A stretch of DNA of 64,000 bases from an uncultured Lachnospiraceae bacterium (GTDB taxonomy: Bacteria > Bacillota > Clostridia > Lachnospirales > Lachnospiraceae), in assembly GCA_910577645.1 (NCBI GenBank), contig CAJTOL010000015.1, positions 13,377 through 77,376 on the forward strand. The letters run 5' to 3'. This document shows positions 8,975-17,008 of this stretch, piece after piece (the first letter of the stretch is position 1; the number at the start of each line of letters is the position of its first letter). The translations under genes were made by a program, and so were the position numbers. Under the pieces are notes generated by a model. It was not told the origin of the DNA. It worked only from the letters and a program-made list of their open reading frames with translations, and made no database searches.

Positions 8975-10135
8975 TTACGAAGTTCTCCTTTCTGTTTTCT
9001 TCGAAATAAATAATCCTGCTTGCTTCATCTCATGGAGGGATTCTTCATACTTCAACTCTTTTCCTCCTTCTAACCGAACCCACTTAGAAAAGTCTTCTAA
9101 CCCTTTCAATAAATTAATTTGTGGTTTAAAATTCAACAGTTTTTCTGTAATCGTCATGTCTGCCATATTATGTGCAATGTCACCAATCCGGAAATCACCA
9201 GTAATATTCAATACAGATAAACTACCGTAATTGTCTCGCAATAATTGGGCAACTTCCAAAACGCTTGTATTTTTTCCACTTCCTAAATTTAAAATTTTTG
9301 AATTCGTCTCGGTGTTCTCCAAAGATTGAATAAATGCCCTGGCAACATCTATTACGTGGATAAAATCCCGGCTTTCCTGACCGTCTTCAAATATATTAAT
9401 GTCTGCATTTTGCAACATTCTTTCTGAAAAAATAGATAAAATTCCAGTATACGGATTACTAAGGGATTGCCCTTTTCCATATACATTTTGAAGGCGGAAG
9501 ATTGTATAATTTATATCCAACGCTTTGCACATGGTTTCTATCATCTTTTCCTGGGCATATTTGGTAAATGCATATAGAGACAAAGGATAGATTTTACTCT
9601 CCTCATCAGTAGGAAGAGGGAGCATATTTTGCCCACATACCGGGCAATGCATCTTGTAGTCTCCTTGTTCCATATCTGATTTGCTTCTTCCCTCCGGATA
9701 AAAAACTCCGTGGCTCTTACACTGATACTTTCCTTCTCCGTATACAGAGCGGGAAGATGCCAAAACTATCTTTTTTATGGGACTTTTGGTATCCGAAAGT
9801 GCTTGGAATAAAGTAGAAGTCCCCATAATATTCACATCATTATATTGATTGATCCGGTACATAGACTGACCGGTTCCTGTCTCCGCCGCAAGATGAATGA
9901 TATATTCACATTCGTTTACTGCTTCGCACATCATGTTTAAATCTCTGATGTCTCCACGAATAAACTGGCATTTTCCATTGATTTTGTTATACAAATAAGA
10001 ATCCTTCGGATTATTGCTGTGGATCTGTGGGCTCAGGTTATCCAGTACCACAACTTCAAAGCCTGTTTTGTTTGATAGTTGCTCTACAATTTCTGAACCG
10101 ATAAAACCAGCGCCTCCAGTTATTAATACTTTCAT
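8975..10135 (-). CDS. NAD-dependent epimerase/dehydratase with cysteine-rich insert
   Basis: A 386-residue SDR with TGGAGFIGSEIV at residues 6-17 and the catalytic YAFTK near residue 190. Between the central strands (about residues 135-175) it carries an insert holding YQCKSHGVFYPEG and MHCPVCGQNM, that is Cys-x2-His and Cys-x2-Cys spacings that could bind zinc. I recall similar inserts in dTDP-L-rhamnose 4-epimerase-like proteins, which would fit a rhamnose-rich glycan with 6-deoxy-talose, but this is from memory and not proven. The start overlaps the upstream GT2-GT4 stop by four bases (ATGA). The reaction is most likely 4-epimerisation of a dTDP- or UDP-sugar. Confidence 0.82.
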   Translation of the reverse strand: MKVLITGGAGFIGSEIVEQLSNKTGFEVVVLDNLSPQIHSNNPKDSYLYNKINGKCQFIRGDIRDLNMMCEAVNECEYIIHLAAETGTGQSMYRINQYNDVNIMGTSTLFQALSDTKSPIKKIVLASSRSVYGEGKYQCKSHGVFYPEGRSKSDMEQGDYKMHCPVCGQNMLPLPTDEESKIYPLSLYAFTKYAQEKMIETMCKALDINYTIFRLQNVYGKGQSLSNPYTGILSIFSERMLQNADINIFEDGQESRDFIHVIDVARAFIQSLENTETNSKILNLGSGKNTSVLEVAQLLRDNYGSLSVLNITGDFRIGDIAHNMADMTITEKLLNFKPQINLLKGLEDFSKWVRLEGGKELKYEESLHEMKQAGLFISKKTERRTS

Positions 10136-12330
10136 TTCAATTCTCCCAAATTCATATCAAAATCTTGAGCGATTACTTCCAGCACCTTTTCTTCTGTAAA
10201 AGCGTTGTTAATTACTTCCTTGCTGTATTTCATCATTTTAGTTAAAGTATCCTTGTCTTCATATAGAGTGATAATTTTACATGCCATATCATTGTCATTT
10301 TCTACTACCCATAAATTCTTGTCTCCCAGAGGAATTCCTTCTGCGCCTACCGGAGTCGTGATAAGAGGGCAGCAATGGTACAAACTTTCAACCACTTTTC
10401 CTTTTACACCGGCACCGTAACGCAGAGGAATCACTACCAGCCTGCTTGTATGATATAATTTTTTTAGCTCATCATCCGATACAAAACCTAATAATTTTAT
10501 ATTTTTACTAGCCATTGCCTGGATTTCTTGAGGAGGGTTTGCTCCTACAATACGCCAGGTAATATCTGGATACTTTTCTAAGATTTGAGGGAAAATTTCT
10601 TTTCCAAACCAGAGAACCGCATCAATATTGGGCGGATGCCCGAAACCTCCGACAAATAGCAAGTCTTTTCTGGTGTCTAAATCAATCTCGATCTCACCAG
10701 AGATTTGAGGATAAATATATGCGGGTACGTTTCGGATCACTTTATTTCTAAATTTCTCTTTCAAAATTGAGTATTCGTAATCCCCGACTGCATAAATTAC
10801 ATCTGCTTGCTCGAATAATTTTTTTTCTATTTTCAGCCACCTCTCAGAAGACTCTAAAAGCTCCGGATTATGAGTAACTTCATATTCCCGCTTTTCTCTC
10901 AGATAGTGAAGATCGTGTCCATAATAAAAAACCTTTCCGGTAAACATCTTTTTAATAATATCGATATACTTGATGCTCACCTGTGGCCGGTTTAGATAAA
11001 CGTAGTGAAAATACTTCAGATTTTCCTCCAGCCAATCTTTCCAATGAGTCATGTAATAGTTGCCATATAAAACTTCAACACCTAACTGCTCTAATTCCTG
11101 CGTGTACGGCTGAAGCGGATAAAAGTCGTCTGGAAAAAACACTACTTTAAACCCTTGCTTTAAAAACAATTTTATATACATGGAAACCGTACGTGCGCCC
11201 GCATCCCTGTCATAGCAAGGGACACGATGATCCAAAATCAAAATTCGTTTTTTAGCTTGAGAACGATCTCCTGCTAAAAAGCTATCTGTACCATTTTTTA
11301 AGTGTTCTTGAGCCAAAATGGGTTTCCATTTATTAAAAAAGGTAGTTTGATTGGTCAGCTGATAAGCTTTAATTCCTGTACTTGTATCTTTTCCATTGGA
11401 AACGCCTTCAAAGTGAACCACTATAGATGCAGGCTGATACACAACTTTATAGCCAAGTTTTCTTACTGAAAATGCCAAATCAGAATCTTCACAATATGCA
11501 GGCGCAAATCTTTCATCAAACCCTCCTAATTGCTCCCAGATACTTTTCCGGATCATAATGGATGCTCCGGATATATAGTCCACTTCTTTTACATATCGAT
11601 ATTCTGGCATCGCCGGATTCTTGCCATTGCCATAATTCCACGCACTTCCATCATTCCAAATGATCCCACCGGCTTCCTGAAGCTTCCCATCAGGATATAC
11701 CAGACAGGAGCCTGTCAACCCTATTTGTGGTTCCCTTTCTAGTAGCTCAACTAATGGTGTCAGCCAATTTTGTTGTACCTGAGTATCATTATTCAAAAAG
11801 AGCAAATATTTTCCATTAGCTTTCAGGGCAGCATTATTACAATTACGCAAAAAATATGCCTGGATATCAGTTTTTACAACCGTAATGTTCGGAATGATTT
11901 TTGAGATTTCAGCAGTAAAATCACTTGAGCAATCATCTGCTATCAGTATTTCATAGCTGATGGTCCCCGTGTTTTTAGCTATTGATCGGAGACATGCATA
12001 GGTATAATCAAATTGGTTATGAACCGGAATTATAATACTTACTAAAGGGGTAGATGTATCTGGAAAACATATTGGTGGATAATCATATATATTTTTTTTA
12101 GAAATTGTTTTCTCAATCGAAATCGCTAGTTTCAAATCGGTTCCCATGAGAACGCGGTCATCTAAAACTTTTGTTACTTCCTTTAACCCCCCATGAAAAA
12201 AATAATAAAAAAGGCGCTTTATTTTATAGGGTTTTAAATAGCATAGAATCTGTTTCGGGTGGGAACATACTTGAGAAAAAATTCGATACAAAAAGTGTAG
12301 ATTACTTTTTGAACTTTCTTTTACTTGCAT
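10132..12330 (-). CDS. Fused GT2-GT4 glycosyltransferase
   Basis: A 732-residue protein made of two transferases. An N-terminal linker of about 90 residues precedes a GT2 GT-A domain (SIIIPVHNQ at 98-106, DDCS at 132-135, NND at 180-182, and an ED pair at 281-282 followed by a conserved His at 306). A GT-B family 4 domain follows from about residue 365, with LLFVGGFGHPPNIDAV and PLRYGAGVKGKVVESL for donor binding. Such fusions add two successive sugars, often alternating linkages in rhamnans. The gene lies between the ABC ATPase and the epimerases and overlaps the epimerase start by four bases. Confidence in both domains is high; the sugar is unknown. Confidence 0.9.
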   Translation of the reverse strand: MQVKESSKSNLHFLYRIFSQVCSHPKQILCYLKPYKIKRLFYYFFHGGLKEVTKVLDDRVLMGTDLKLAISIEKTISKKNIYDYPPICFPDTSTPLVSIIIPVHNQFDYTYACLRSIAKNTGTISYEILIADDCSSDFTAEISKIIPNITVVKTDIQAYFLRNCNNAALKANGKYLLFLNNDTQVQQNWLTPLVELLEREPQIGLTGSCLVYPDGKLQEAGGIIWNDGSAWNYGNGKNPAMPEYRYVKEVDYISGASIMIRKSIWEQLGGFDERFAPAYCEDSDLAFSVRKLGYKVVYQPASIVVHFEGVSNGKDTSTGIKAYQLTNQTTFFNKWKPILAQEHLKNGTDSFLAGDRSQAKKRILILDHRVPCYDRDAGARTVSMYIKLFLKQGFKVVFFPDDFYPLQPYTQELEQLGVEVLYGNYYMTHWKDWLEENLKYFHYVYLNRPQVSIKYIDIIKKMFTGKVFYYGHDLHYLREKREYEVTHNPELLESSERWLKIEKKLFEQADVIYAVGDYEYSILKEKFRNKVIRNVPAYIYPQISGEIEIDLDTRKDLLFVGGFGHPPNIDAVLWFGKEIFPQILEKYPDITWRIVGANPPQEIQAMASKNIKLLGFVSDDELKKLYHTSRLVVIPLRYGAGVKGKVVESLYHCCPLITTPVGAEGIPLGDKNLWVVENDNDMACKIITLYEDKDTLTKMMKYSKEVINNAFTEEKVLEVIAQDFDMNLGELK

Positions 12331-12356
12331 GAAACTTCTCCTAACCTTTCCTCAAC

Positions 12357-13094
12357 TCAGTTCCAATACTCCCGGTAAGCCCGACATACCTGTGAAGCAT
12401 CTCCAACCATTCGTACCTTATGTGCATCCAACCAAACAACCCGATTACACATTTCCTGAATCTGCTCTAGGCTGTGAGAAACGAATAAAACTGTAGTTCC
12501 GCCTCCCATAAGTTCTAACATTCGTTCTTTGCTTTTATTTTGAAAGCCTTCATCACCAACCGCTAATATTTCGTCTACAATTAATATTTCAGGGCTAACT
12601 ACTGTGGCAATAGAAAATGCCAGCCGCATCATCATTCCAGACGAATAGTTCCGAATAGGCATATTTATGAAGTCGCCTAATTCAGAAAAATCTACGATTT
12701 CCTGATATTTCTCCTGTAAAAACTGTTCATCATATCCCAAGATAGAGCCATTAAGATAAATGTTTTCTCTACCAGTTAATTCAGGGTCAAAGCCTGCTCC
12801 CAGTTCAAGCATAGGCACAACATTTCCATTAGCAGTAACCTTCCCTTTTATCGGCTTTAATACTCCAGAGACAATTTTCAAAAGAGTGCTTTTTCCAGCA
12901 CCATTTTTTCCGATAATTCCGACAACTTCTCCCTTCTTTACATCAAAGGATACGTCTTCAAATACAGTAAACTCTTCATACTTTAGCCTGCCGGATAGCA
13001 TTGCAATTACAGTTTCTTTAAGGCTTTCAACTTTATCATTTGGCATACGAAACTTCATAGTAACGTGCTCAACTGACAGCATTGTGTCATCCAT
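12357..13094 (-). CDS. Polysaccharide ABC exporter ATPase (RgpD/TagH/Wzt type)
   Basis: A 245-residue ATPase with Walker A GKNGAGKST at 62-70, the signature SSGMMMRLA at 151-159, Walker B ILIVDE at 170-175 and the switch His at 207. It ends soon after the ATPase fold and so lacks the C-terminal carbohydrate-binding domain of classical Wzt, unlike the ATPase at 34511. It pairs with the permease at 13107, twelve bases upstream, to flip a finished lipid-linked glycan across the membrane. It is a clear paralogue of the ATPase at 16256, which lies in mirror orientation on the other side of the divergent promoter region. Confidence 0.93.
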   Translation of the reverse strand: MDDTMLSVEHVTMKFRMPNDKVESLKETVIAMLSGRLKYEEFTVFEDVSFDVKKGEVVGIIGKNGAGKSTLLKIVSGVLKPIKGKVTANGNVVPMLELGAGFDPELTGRENIYLNGSILGYDEQFLQEKYQEIVDFSELGDFINMPIRNYSSGMMMRLAFSIATVVSPEILIVDEILAVGDEGFQNKSKERMLELMGGGTTVLFVSHSLEQIQEMCNRVVWLDAHKVRMVGDASQVCRAYREYWN

Positions 13095-13106
13095 GTTTTC
13101 ACCTCA

Positions 13107-14516
13107 TCAAATATAAAGGACAAATTTATCCTGAAATTTTTTGAAAATAAATGCCCCAAAAGCCAGAATCGCCAGAGCCAGTAAGGCGCAAAAAAAGTAT
13201 GCTTTTGGTTCTGGAGAAACACCATCTATTAGCACAATACGAATAAATCGGATACAGTGATAAACTGGATTTAAAGTTTGTACAAATCGAAACTTATCAG
13301 GAATAATATTTTCAGGATAAAAAATGGGAGTAGCATACATCCAAACCATACTGATAATTCCCCATAAGTATTGAGTGTCTCTGAAAAAAACCATTGTAGT
13401 ACATAAAAGCAGAGACATTCCTGTACAGAAAACTAACATACACAGCAGTGCATAAGGAATAAGGAATACGGATTTTGTAATGGCTGTCCCTGTCAGCAAA
13501 GCTACAATCAGTAAAGGAATCGTTGATATTATTAAGTTAATAGAACAGGAAACCACTTTTGTTAGCGGATAAATATATTTAGGAACGTACACTTTCGTAA
13601 TTAAAGATGAATTATCTACAATTGCTGTTAATCCTTGTCCTACGGCATCTGTAAAAAAGTTAAACATTATGATCCCTGACAAAAGATAAACTGGGAAGTT
13701 CTCAATATTTTGGCGGAAAATTCGCGAAAATACCAAGTATTGAACCATCATAGTTAGCAACGGACTTAAAAAACTCCATAAGTACCCTAAGACAGAACGT
13801 TTATATTTTGTCTTAAAATCCCTTGAAATCAATTGACGAATTAAAAAGCCATATTTTTGCCAAATATTCTGTATAATTAAAAGAAAGGTTATTTTTCCAC
13901 TTCGTATCCTATATATGCACCACATATAATACAGAAGGAATAGCAGTGCCAACCCTATTACAATATGCCAGTAATAAGTGCCAAACATAAAAAAGGTTTT
14001 ACCGACATAGTCAAAGCAAATTTGCATTTCTTGTGGAATTCCATTTATAAACAATGTTTGTCCATCATTCGTTGACTCTGCATAATAAACTGAAGCACCT
14101 TCCCCTGAAATAGAGTTGGATGTTAATTCTATAGAAAAAAGGTTATTTTCTGCATTTGTAACAGGGGTATCAAAGACCCATTTGAAAGTTTCGCCTTCTT
14201 GAAGTGTTGATACATCAATGGCTCCATTTACCAATTCTGCGTCATTTTTATCCAGCAGTCTTATTGTCAAAATACCTCTGTTTGGTCTATTAAACGTGGC
14301 TAGTTTTAAATCAATAGTCTCTAAGGTTTCTTCCTTTACTAAAAAGTTCTGCTTTACTACTATGTCTTTCGTAATTTCCGTGATGGTGCCAACTGGATTT
14401 TCCATCTGACTAGTAACAAATTTATATTCAAATTGCTCTGCACCAATAAAGCGAAAAACAACAGAAAACAAAAAATATATGGCTAAAATTTTTATGATAG
14501 TTTTTGGCTTTAGCAT
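13107..14516 (-). CDS. ABC polysaccharide permease with N-terminal extracellular domain
   Basis: A 469-residue protein, against about 260 for a normal RgpC/TagG permease. It has a transmembrane helix at residues 7-22, then about 150 residues of beta-rich extracytoplasmic sequence (for example ETLETIDLKLATFNRPNRG), a second helix near 178-197, and finally the ABC-2 permease core from about 215 (SRDFKTKYKRSVLGYLWSFL) with six hydrophobic segments. The core marks it as a glycan exporter. The extra outside domain could bind the emerging glycan or a wall acceptor; this is inference. It is the first gene of the leftward operon, with AAGGGG before the ATG and a conserved element 36 bases upstream. 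Confidence 0.9.
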   Translation of the reverse strand: MLKPKTIIKILAIYFLFSVVFRFIGAEQFEYKFVTSQMENPVGTITEITKDIVVKQNFLVKEETLETIDLKLATFNRPNRGILTIRLLDKNDAELVNGAIDVSTLQEGETFKWVFDTPVTNAENNLFSIELTSNSISGEGASVYYAESTNDGQTLFINGIPQEMQICFDYVGKTFFMFGTYYWHIVIGLALLFLLYYMWCIYRIRSGKITFLLIIQNIWQKYGFLIRQLISRDFKTKYKRSVLGYLWSFLSPLLTMMVQYLVFSRIFRQNIENFPVYLLSGIIMFNFFTDAVGQGLTAIVDNSSLITKVYVPKYIYPLTKVVSCSINLIISTIPLLIVALLTGTAITKSVFLIPYALLCMLVFCTGMSLLLCTTMVFFRDTQYLWGIISMVWMYATPIFYPENIIPDKFRFVQTLNPVYHCIRFIRIVLIDGVSPEPKAYFFCALLALAILAFGAFIFKKFQDKFVLYI

Positions 14517-14552
14517 AAAATCCCCTTTGATTTTTCCTGTTTTTGAGGGTAG

Positions 14553-14572
14553 TTCCTATAATTGTTCTTATA
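14553..14572 (-). promoter_or_regulatory. Conserved 20-nt operon-leader element, copy 1
   Basis: Reads TATAAGAACAATTATAGGAA on the minus strand, 36 bases before the ATG at 14516. It lies about 15 bases downstream of a TATACT -10 hexamer, so it is probably transcribed. ATAA/TTAT can pair around the loop GAACAA. Confidence 0.6.
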
Positions 14573-14775
14573 CCAACAATTGACACTAGTATAACACCTT
14601 CTTTCGTTTTTGGCTAGTCTAAAAACTTTACAAATTATTAAGATATAGGATGAAAACCCTTAATTTTCCTCCATATTTTTAAAATATTTCTCTCAAAAAT
14701 CATTTCTGTTTATTATTTGATTTTAGATTTCTAATAATATCCTTTTTTCTTTTTATATTCTACTTTCCTACTCCC

Positions 14776-14795
14776 TATAAGAACAATTATTACGT
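14776..14795 (+). promoter_or_regulatory. Conserved 20-nt operon-leader element, copy 2
   Basis: Reads TATAAGAACAATTATTACGT, 43 bases before the ATG at 14839. The first 16 bases are identical to copy 1; the GGAA end is not conserved here. Confidence 0.55.
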
Positions 14796-14838
14796 TTTGA
14801 TATTTAATTGAATATATTATCTGAATAAAGAGGATTTT

Positions 14839-16245
14839 ATGAAAACAAACTGGCCTTTATTAAAAATCTCATGCATTTACTTGCTCTGCGCTGTGCTTTT
14901 TTATTTTGCTGGCGATGACCAATTAAAATATAAATACGATACTAGCCCAATGGATTCTCAAACAGGTATTCTGGACGAACTTTCGGAAGGTATAATTCTA
15001 TCCCAAAGTTTTAAATCCAAGACAGAGACCCTCGATGCAATAGATATAAAATTCGCCACTTACGGGCGAAAAAACAGCGGAAACCTATATCTGTACATTT
15101 TAGATTCTAATGATACTCCAATGGCCCAACAGACTATTTTTGCTGGAGATCTTGTTGACGGTGAACTATATCGTTGGAATTTTTCTTCTATTATAGATAA
15201 TGCTAAAAATAAGGATTTTCAATTAGTAATTAAATCTTCTTGCCGTCCCGGCCAGTCGCCTTCTGTTTACTATTCAAGCCTTAACTCAGAAACAAATTAT
15301 ACGGTTAATGGTGAAATCAGAACTGGCAGTCTCTCTTTCAGCCATATTGGGAAAGAGTATTTTTTCCTGGGTGATTATTATTGGCAATCCGTTTTTATTG
15401 GGCTTATTTTAATTACATTCTATTACATTTGGTTTTTATATCGGAATAAAATTGGAAAAAGAACACTCGTTTCTTGGATTTTTACTGTTTGGAAAAAGTA
15501 TGATTTCCTAATTAAACAGCTTGTTTCAAGAGATTTTAAAACTAAATATAAACGTTCTGTGCTGGGCTACTTATGGAGTTTTCTTAACCCATTATTGACA
15601 ATGGCTGTTCAGTATATCGTGTTCTCAACTATTTTTCGATCTGGAATAGAGAATTTTCCTGTATATCTGCTCTCAGGAATTATCATATTTAATTTTTTTC
15701 AGGAGTCTGTTGGGCAAGGATTACTAGCTATCGTGGCTAACGCCAGCTTAATAACTAAGGTATATATGCCTAAGTATATTTATCCTGTAACAAAGGTTGT
15801 GTCTTGCTCTATTAATTTATTTATTTCCATCATCCCGCTATTAATGGTAACAATTCTTACTGGTACCCCTATTACCAAGGCCATTATTTTAGTTCCTTAT
15901 GCCTTGTTATGTTTGTTGGTATTCTGTATTGGAATGTCTATGCTGCTATCAACTGCAATGGTCTTTTTCAGGGACACACAATATCTTTGGGGAATTATTA
16001 GTTTAGCATGGATGTATGCAACACCACTGTTTTATCCAGAAAATATTATTCCGGCACATTTCCGCTTTATACAGACCTTAAATCCAATTTACCACTATGT
16101 AAGGTTTGTAAGAGTTATTTTGATTAATGGAGTTTCTCCAGAACCTAAAGCATACTTAGTTTGCGGCGCGTCTGCCTTACTAATGTGTGTTATTGGCGGA
16201 TTTGTATTCAAAAGACATCAGGACAAGTTTGTCCTGTTTGTTTAG
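14839..16245 (+). CDS. ABC polysaccharide permease with N-terminal extracellular domain
   Basis: A 468-residue paralogue of the permease at 13107, facing away from it. Order: transmembrane helix at about 8-24, a beta-rich outside domain to about 170 (SQSFKSKTETLDAIDIKFAT), a helix near 180-198, then an ABC-2 exporter core from about 215 (SRDFKTKYKRSVLGYLWSF) ending HQDKFVLFV. The core is more conserved between the two paralogues than the outside domain, as expected if the outside domains see different glycans. It is the first gene of the rightward operon, with AGAGGA at the ribosome site. Its partner ATPase starts eleven bases after the stop. Confidence 0.9.
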   Translation: MKTNWPLLKISCIYLLCAVLFYFAGDDQLKYKYDTSPMDSQTGILDELSEGIILSQSFKSKTETLDAIDIKFATYGRKNSGNLYLYILDSNDTPMAQQTIFAGDLVDGELYRWNFSSIIDNAKNKDFQLVIKSSCRPGQSPSVYYSSLNSETNYTVNGEIRTGSLSFSHIGKEYFFLGDYYWQSVFIGLILITFYYIWFLYRNKIGKRTLVSWIFTVWKKYDFLIKQLVSRDFKTKYKRSVLGYLWSFLNPLLTMAVQYIVFSTIFRSGIENFPVYLLSGIIIFNFFQESVGQGLLAIVANASLITKVYMPKYIYPVTKVVSCSINLFISIIPLLMVTILTGTPITKAIILVPYALLCLLVFCIGMSMLLSTAMVFFRDTQYLWGIISLAWMYATPLFYPENIIPAHFRFIQTLNPIYHYVRFVRVILINGVSPEPKAYLVCGASALLMCVIGGFVFKRHQDKFVLFV

Positions 16246-16255
16246 AGGATTGGTT

Positions 16256-16981
16256 ATGATAAAAGTTGAGCACATTTCAATGAAGTTTAATGTTGCAAAT
16301 GACAAAATAATGAGCTTGAAAGAGACTATTGTAGCACTGCTTTCAGGACGGTTAAAGTATGAACAATTTACAGTTTTTGAGGATGTCAGTTTTAATATTG
16401 AAAAAGGGGAAGTAGTTGGTATTGTCGGAAAAAACGGAGCCGGAAAAAGTACACTTTTAAAAATTATTTCCGGAGTATTAAAACCCACAGCGGGAAATGT
16501 CTCTATTGGTGGAAATGTAGTTCCGATGCTTGAACTGGGCTCTGGTTTTGATATGGAATTAACTGGACAGGAAAATATTTTCTTGAACGGAGCTATCCTC
16601 GGCTATAGTAAGGAATTTCTTCTGAAAAAATATGATGAAATTGTAGCGTTTTCTGAACTGGGAGATTTTATCTATATGCCGATTCGAAATTACTCATCCG
16701 GAATGCTTGCTAGATTGGCATTTTCAATCGCAACTGTAGTAAAACCTGAGATTTTGATTGTAGACGAAATCCTATCTGTAGGCGATGCAGGATTTCAGGC
16801 AAAAAGTTTGAACAGAATGATGGAATTAATGAGTGGCGGTACTACGGTTCTTTTTGTATCCCATGATTTACAGCAAATCGAAGACATGTGTGATCGGGTT
16901 TTATGGTTAGAAAATCATAAAATGCGTATGTATGATAATGCCAAGGTAGTATGTAAAGCATACAAAGAATATTGGCTCTAA
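16256..16981 (+). CDS. Polysaccharide ABC exporter ATPase (RgpD/TagH type)
   Basis: A 241-residue ATPase starting at the ATG at 16256 (MIKVEHISMKF), which has an AGAGGAT ribosome site. A longer frame reaching back into the permease gene is unlikely to be used. Walker A GKNGAGKST, signature NYSSGMLARLAF and Walker B ILIVDEILSVGD are all present. It lacks a C-terminal glycan-binding domain. It powers export with the permease at 14839. Sequence and length match the mirror-image ATPase at 12357, so the permease/ATPase pair was duplicated as a unit and inverted. Confidence 0.93.
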   Translation: MIKVEHISMKFNVANDKIMSLKETIVALLSGRLKYEQFTVFEDVSFNIEKGEVVGIVGKNGAGKSTLLKIISGVLKPTAGNVSIGGNVVPMLELGSGFDMELTGQENIFLNGAILGYSKEFLLKKYDEIVAFSELGDFIYMPIRNYSSGMLARLAFSIATVVKPEILIVDEILSVGDAGFQAKSLNRMMELMSGGTTVLFVSHDLQQIEDMCDRVLWLENHKMRMYDNAKVVCKAYKEYWL

Positions 16982-17008
16982 CATCTGTTATGGAGGTATA
17001 TCCAGACT

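Larger units (their letters stand above)
14517..14838. promoter_or_regulatory. Divergent promoter region between two permease operons
   Basis: A 322-base, strongly AT-rich spacer with no plausible gene. It holds two inverted copies of the 20-nt conserved element (14553-14572 minus, 14776-14795 plus), one in front of each operon. On the minus side TATACT (14588-14593) is a good -10 hexamer and would place the start of transcription just before the element. On the plus side TATATT near 14750 has a similar offset. -35 boxes are weak on both sides. The two arms share the perfect 15-base inverted core TATAAGAACAATTAT, separated by about 200 bases. Confidence 0.6.
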
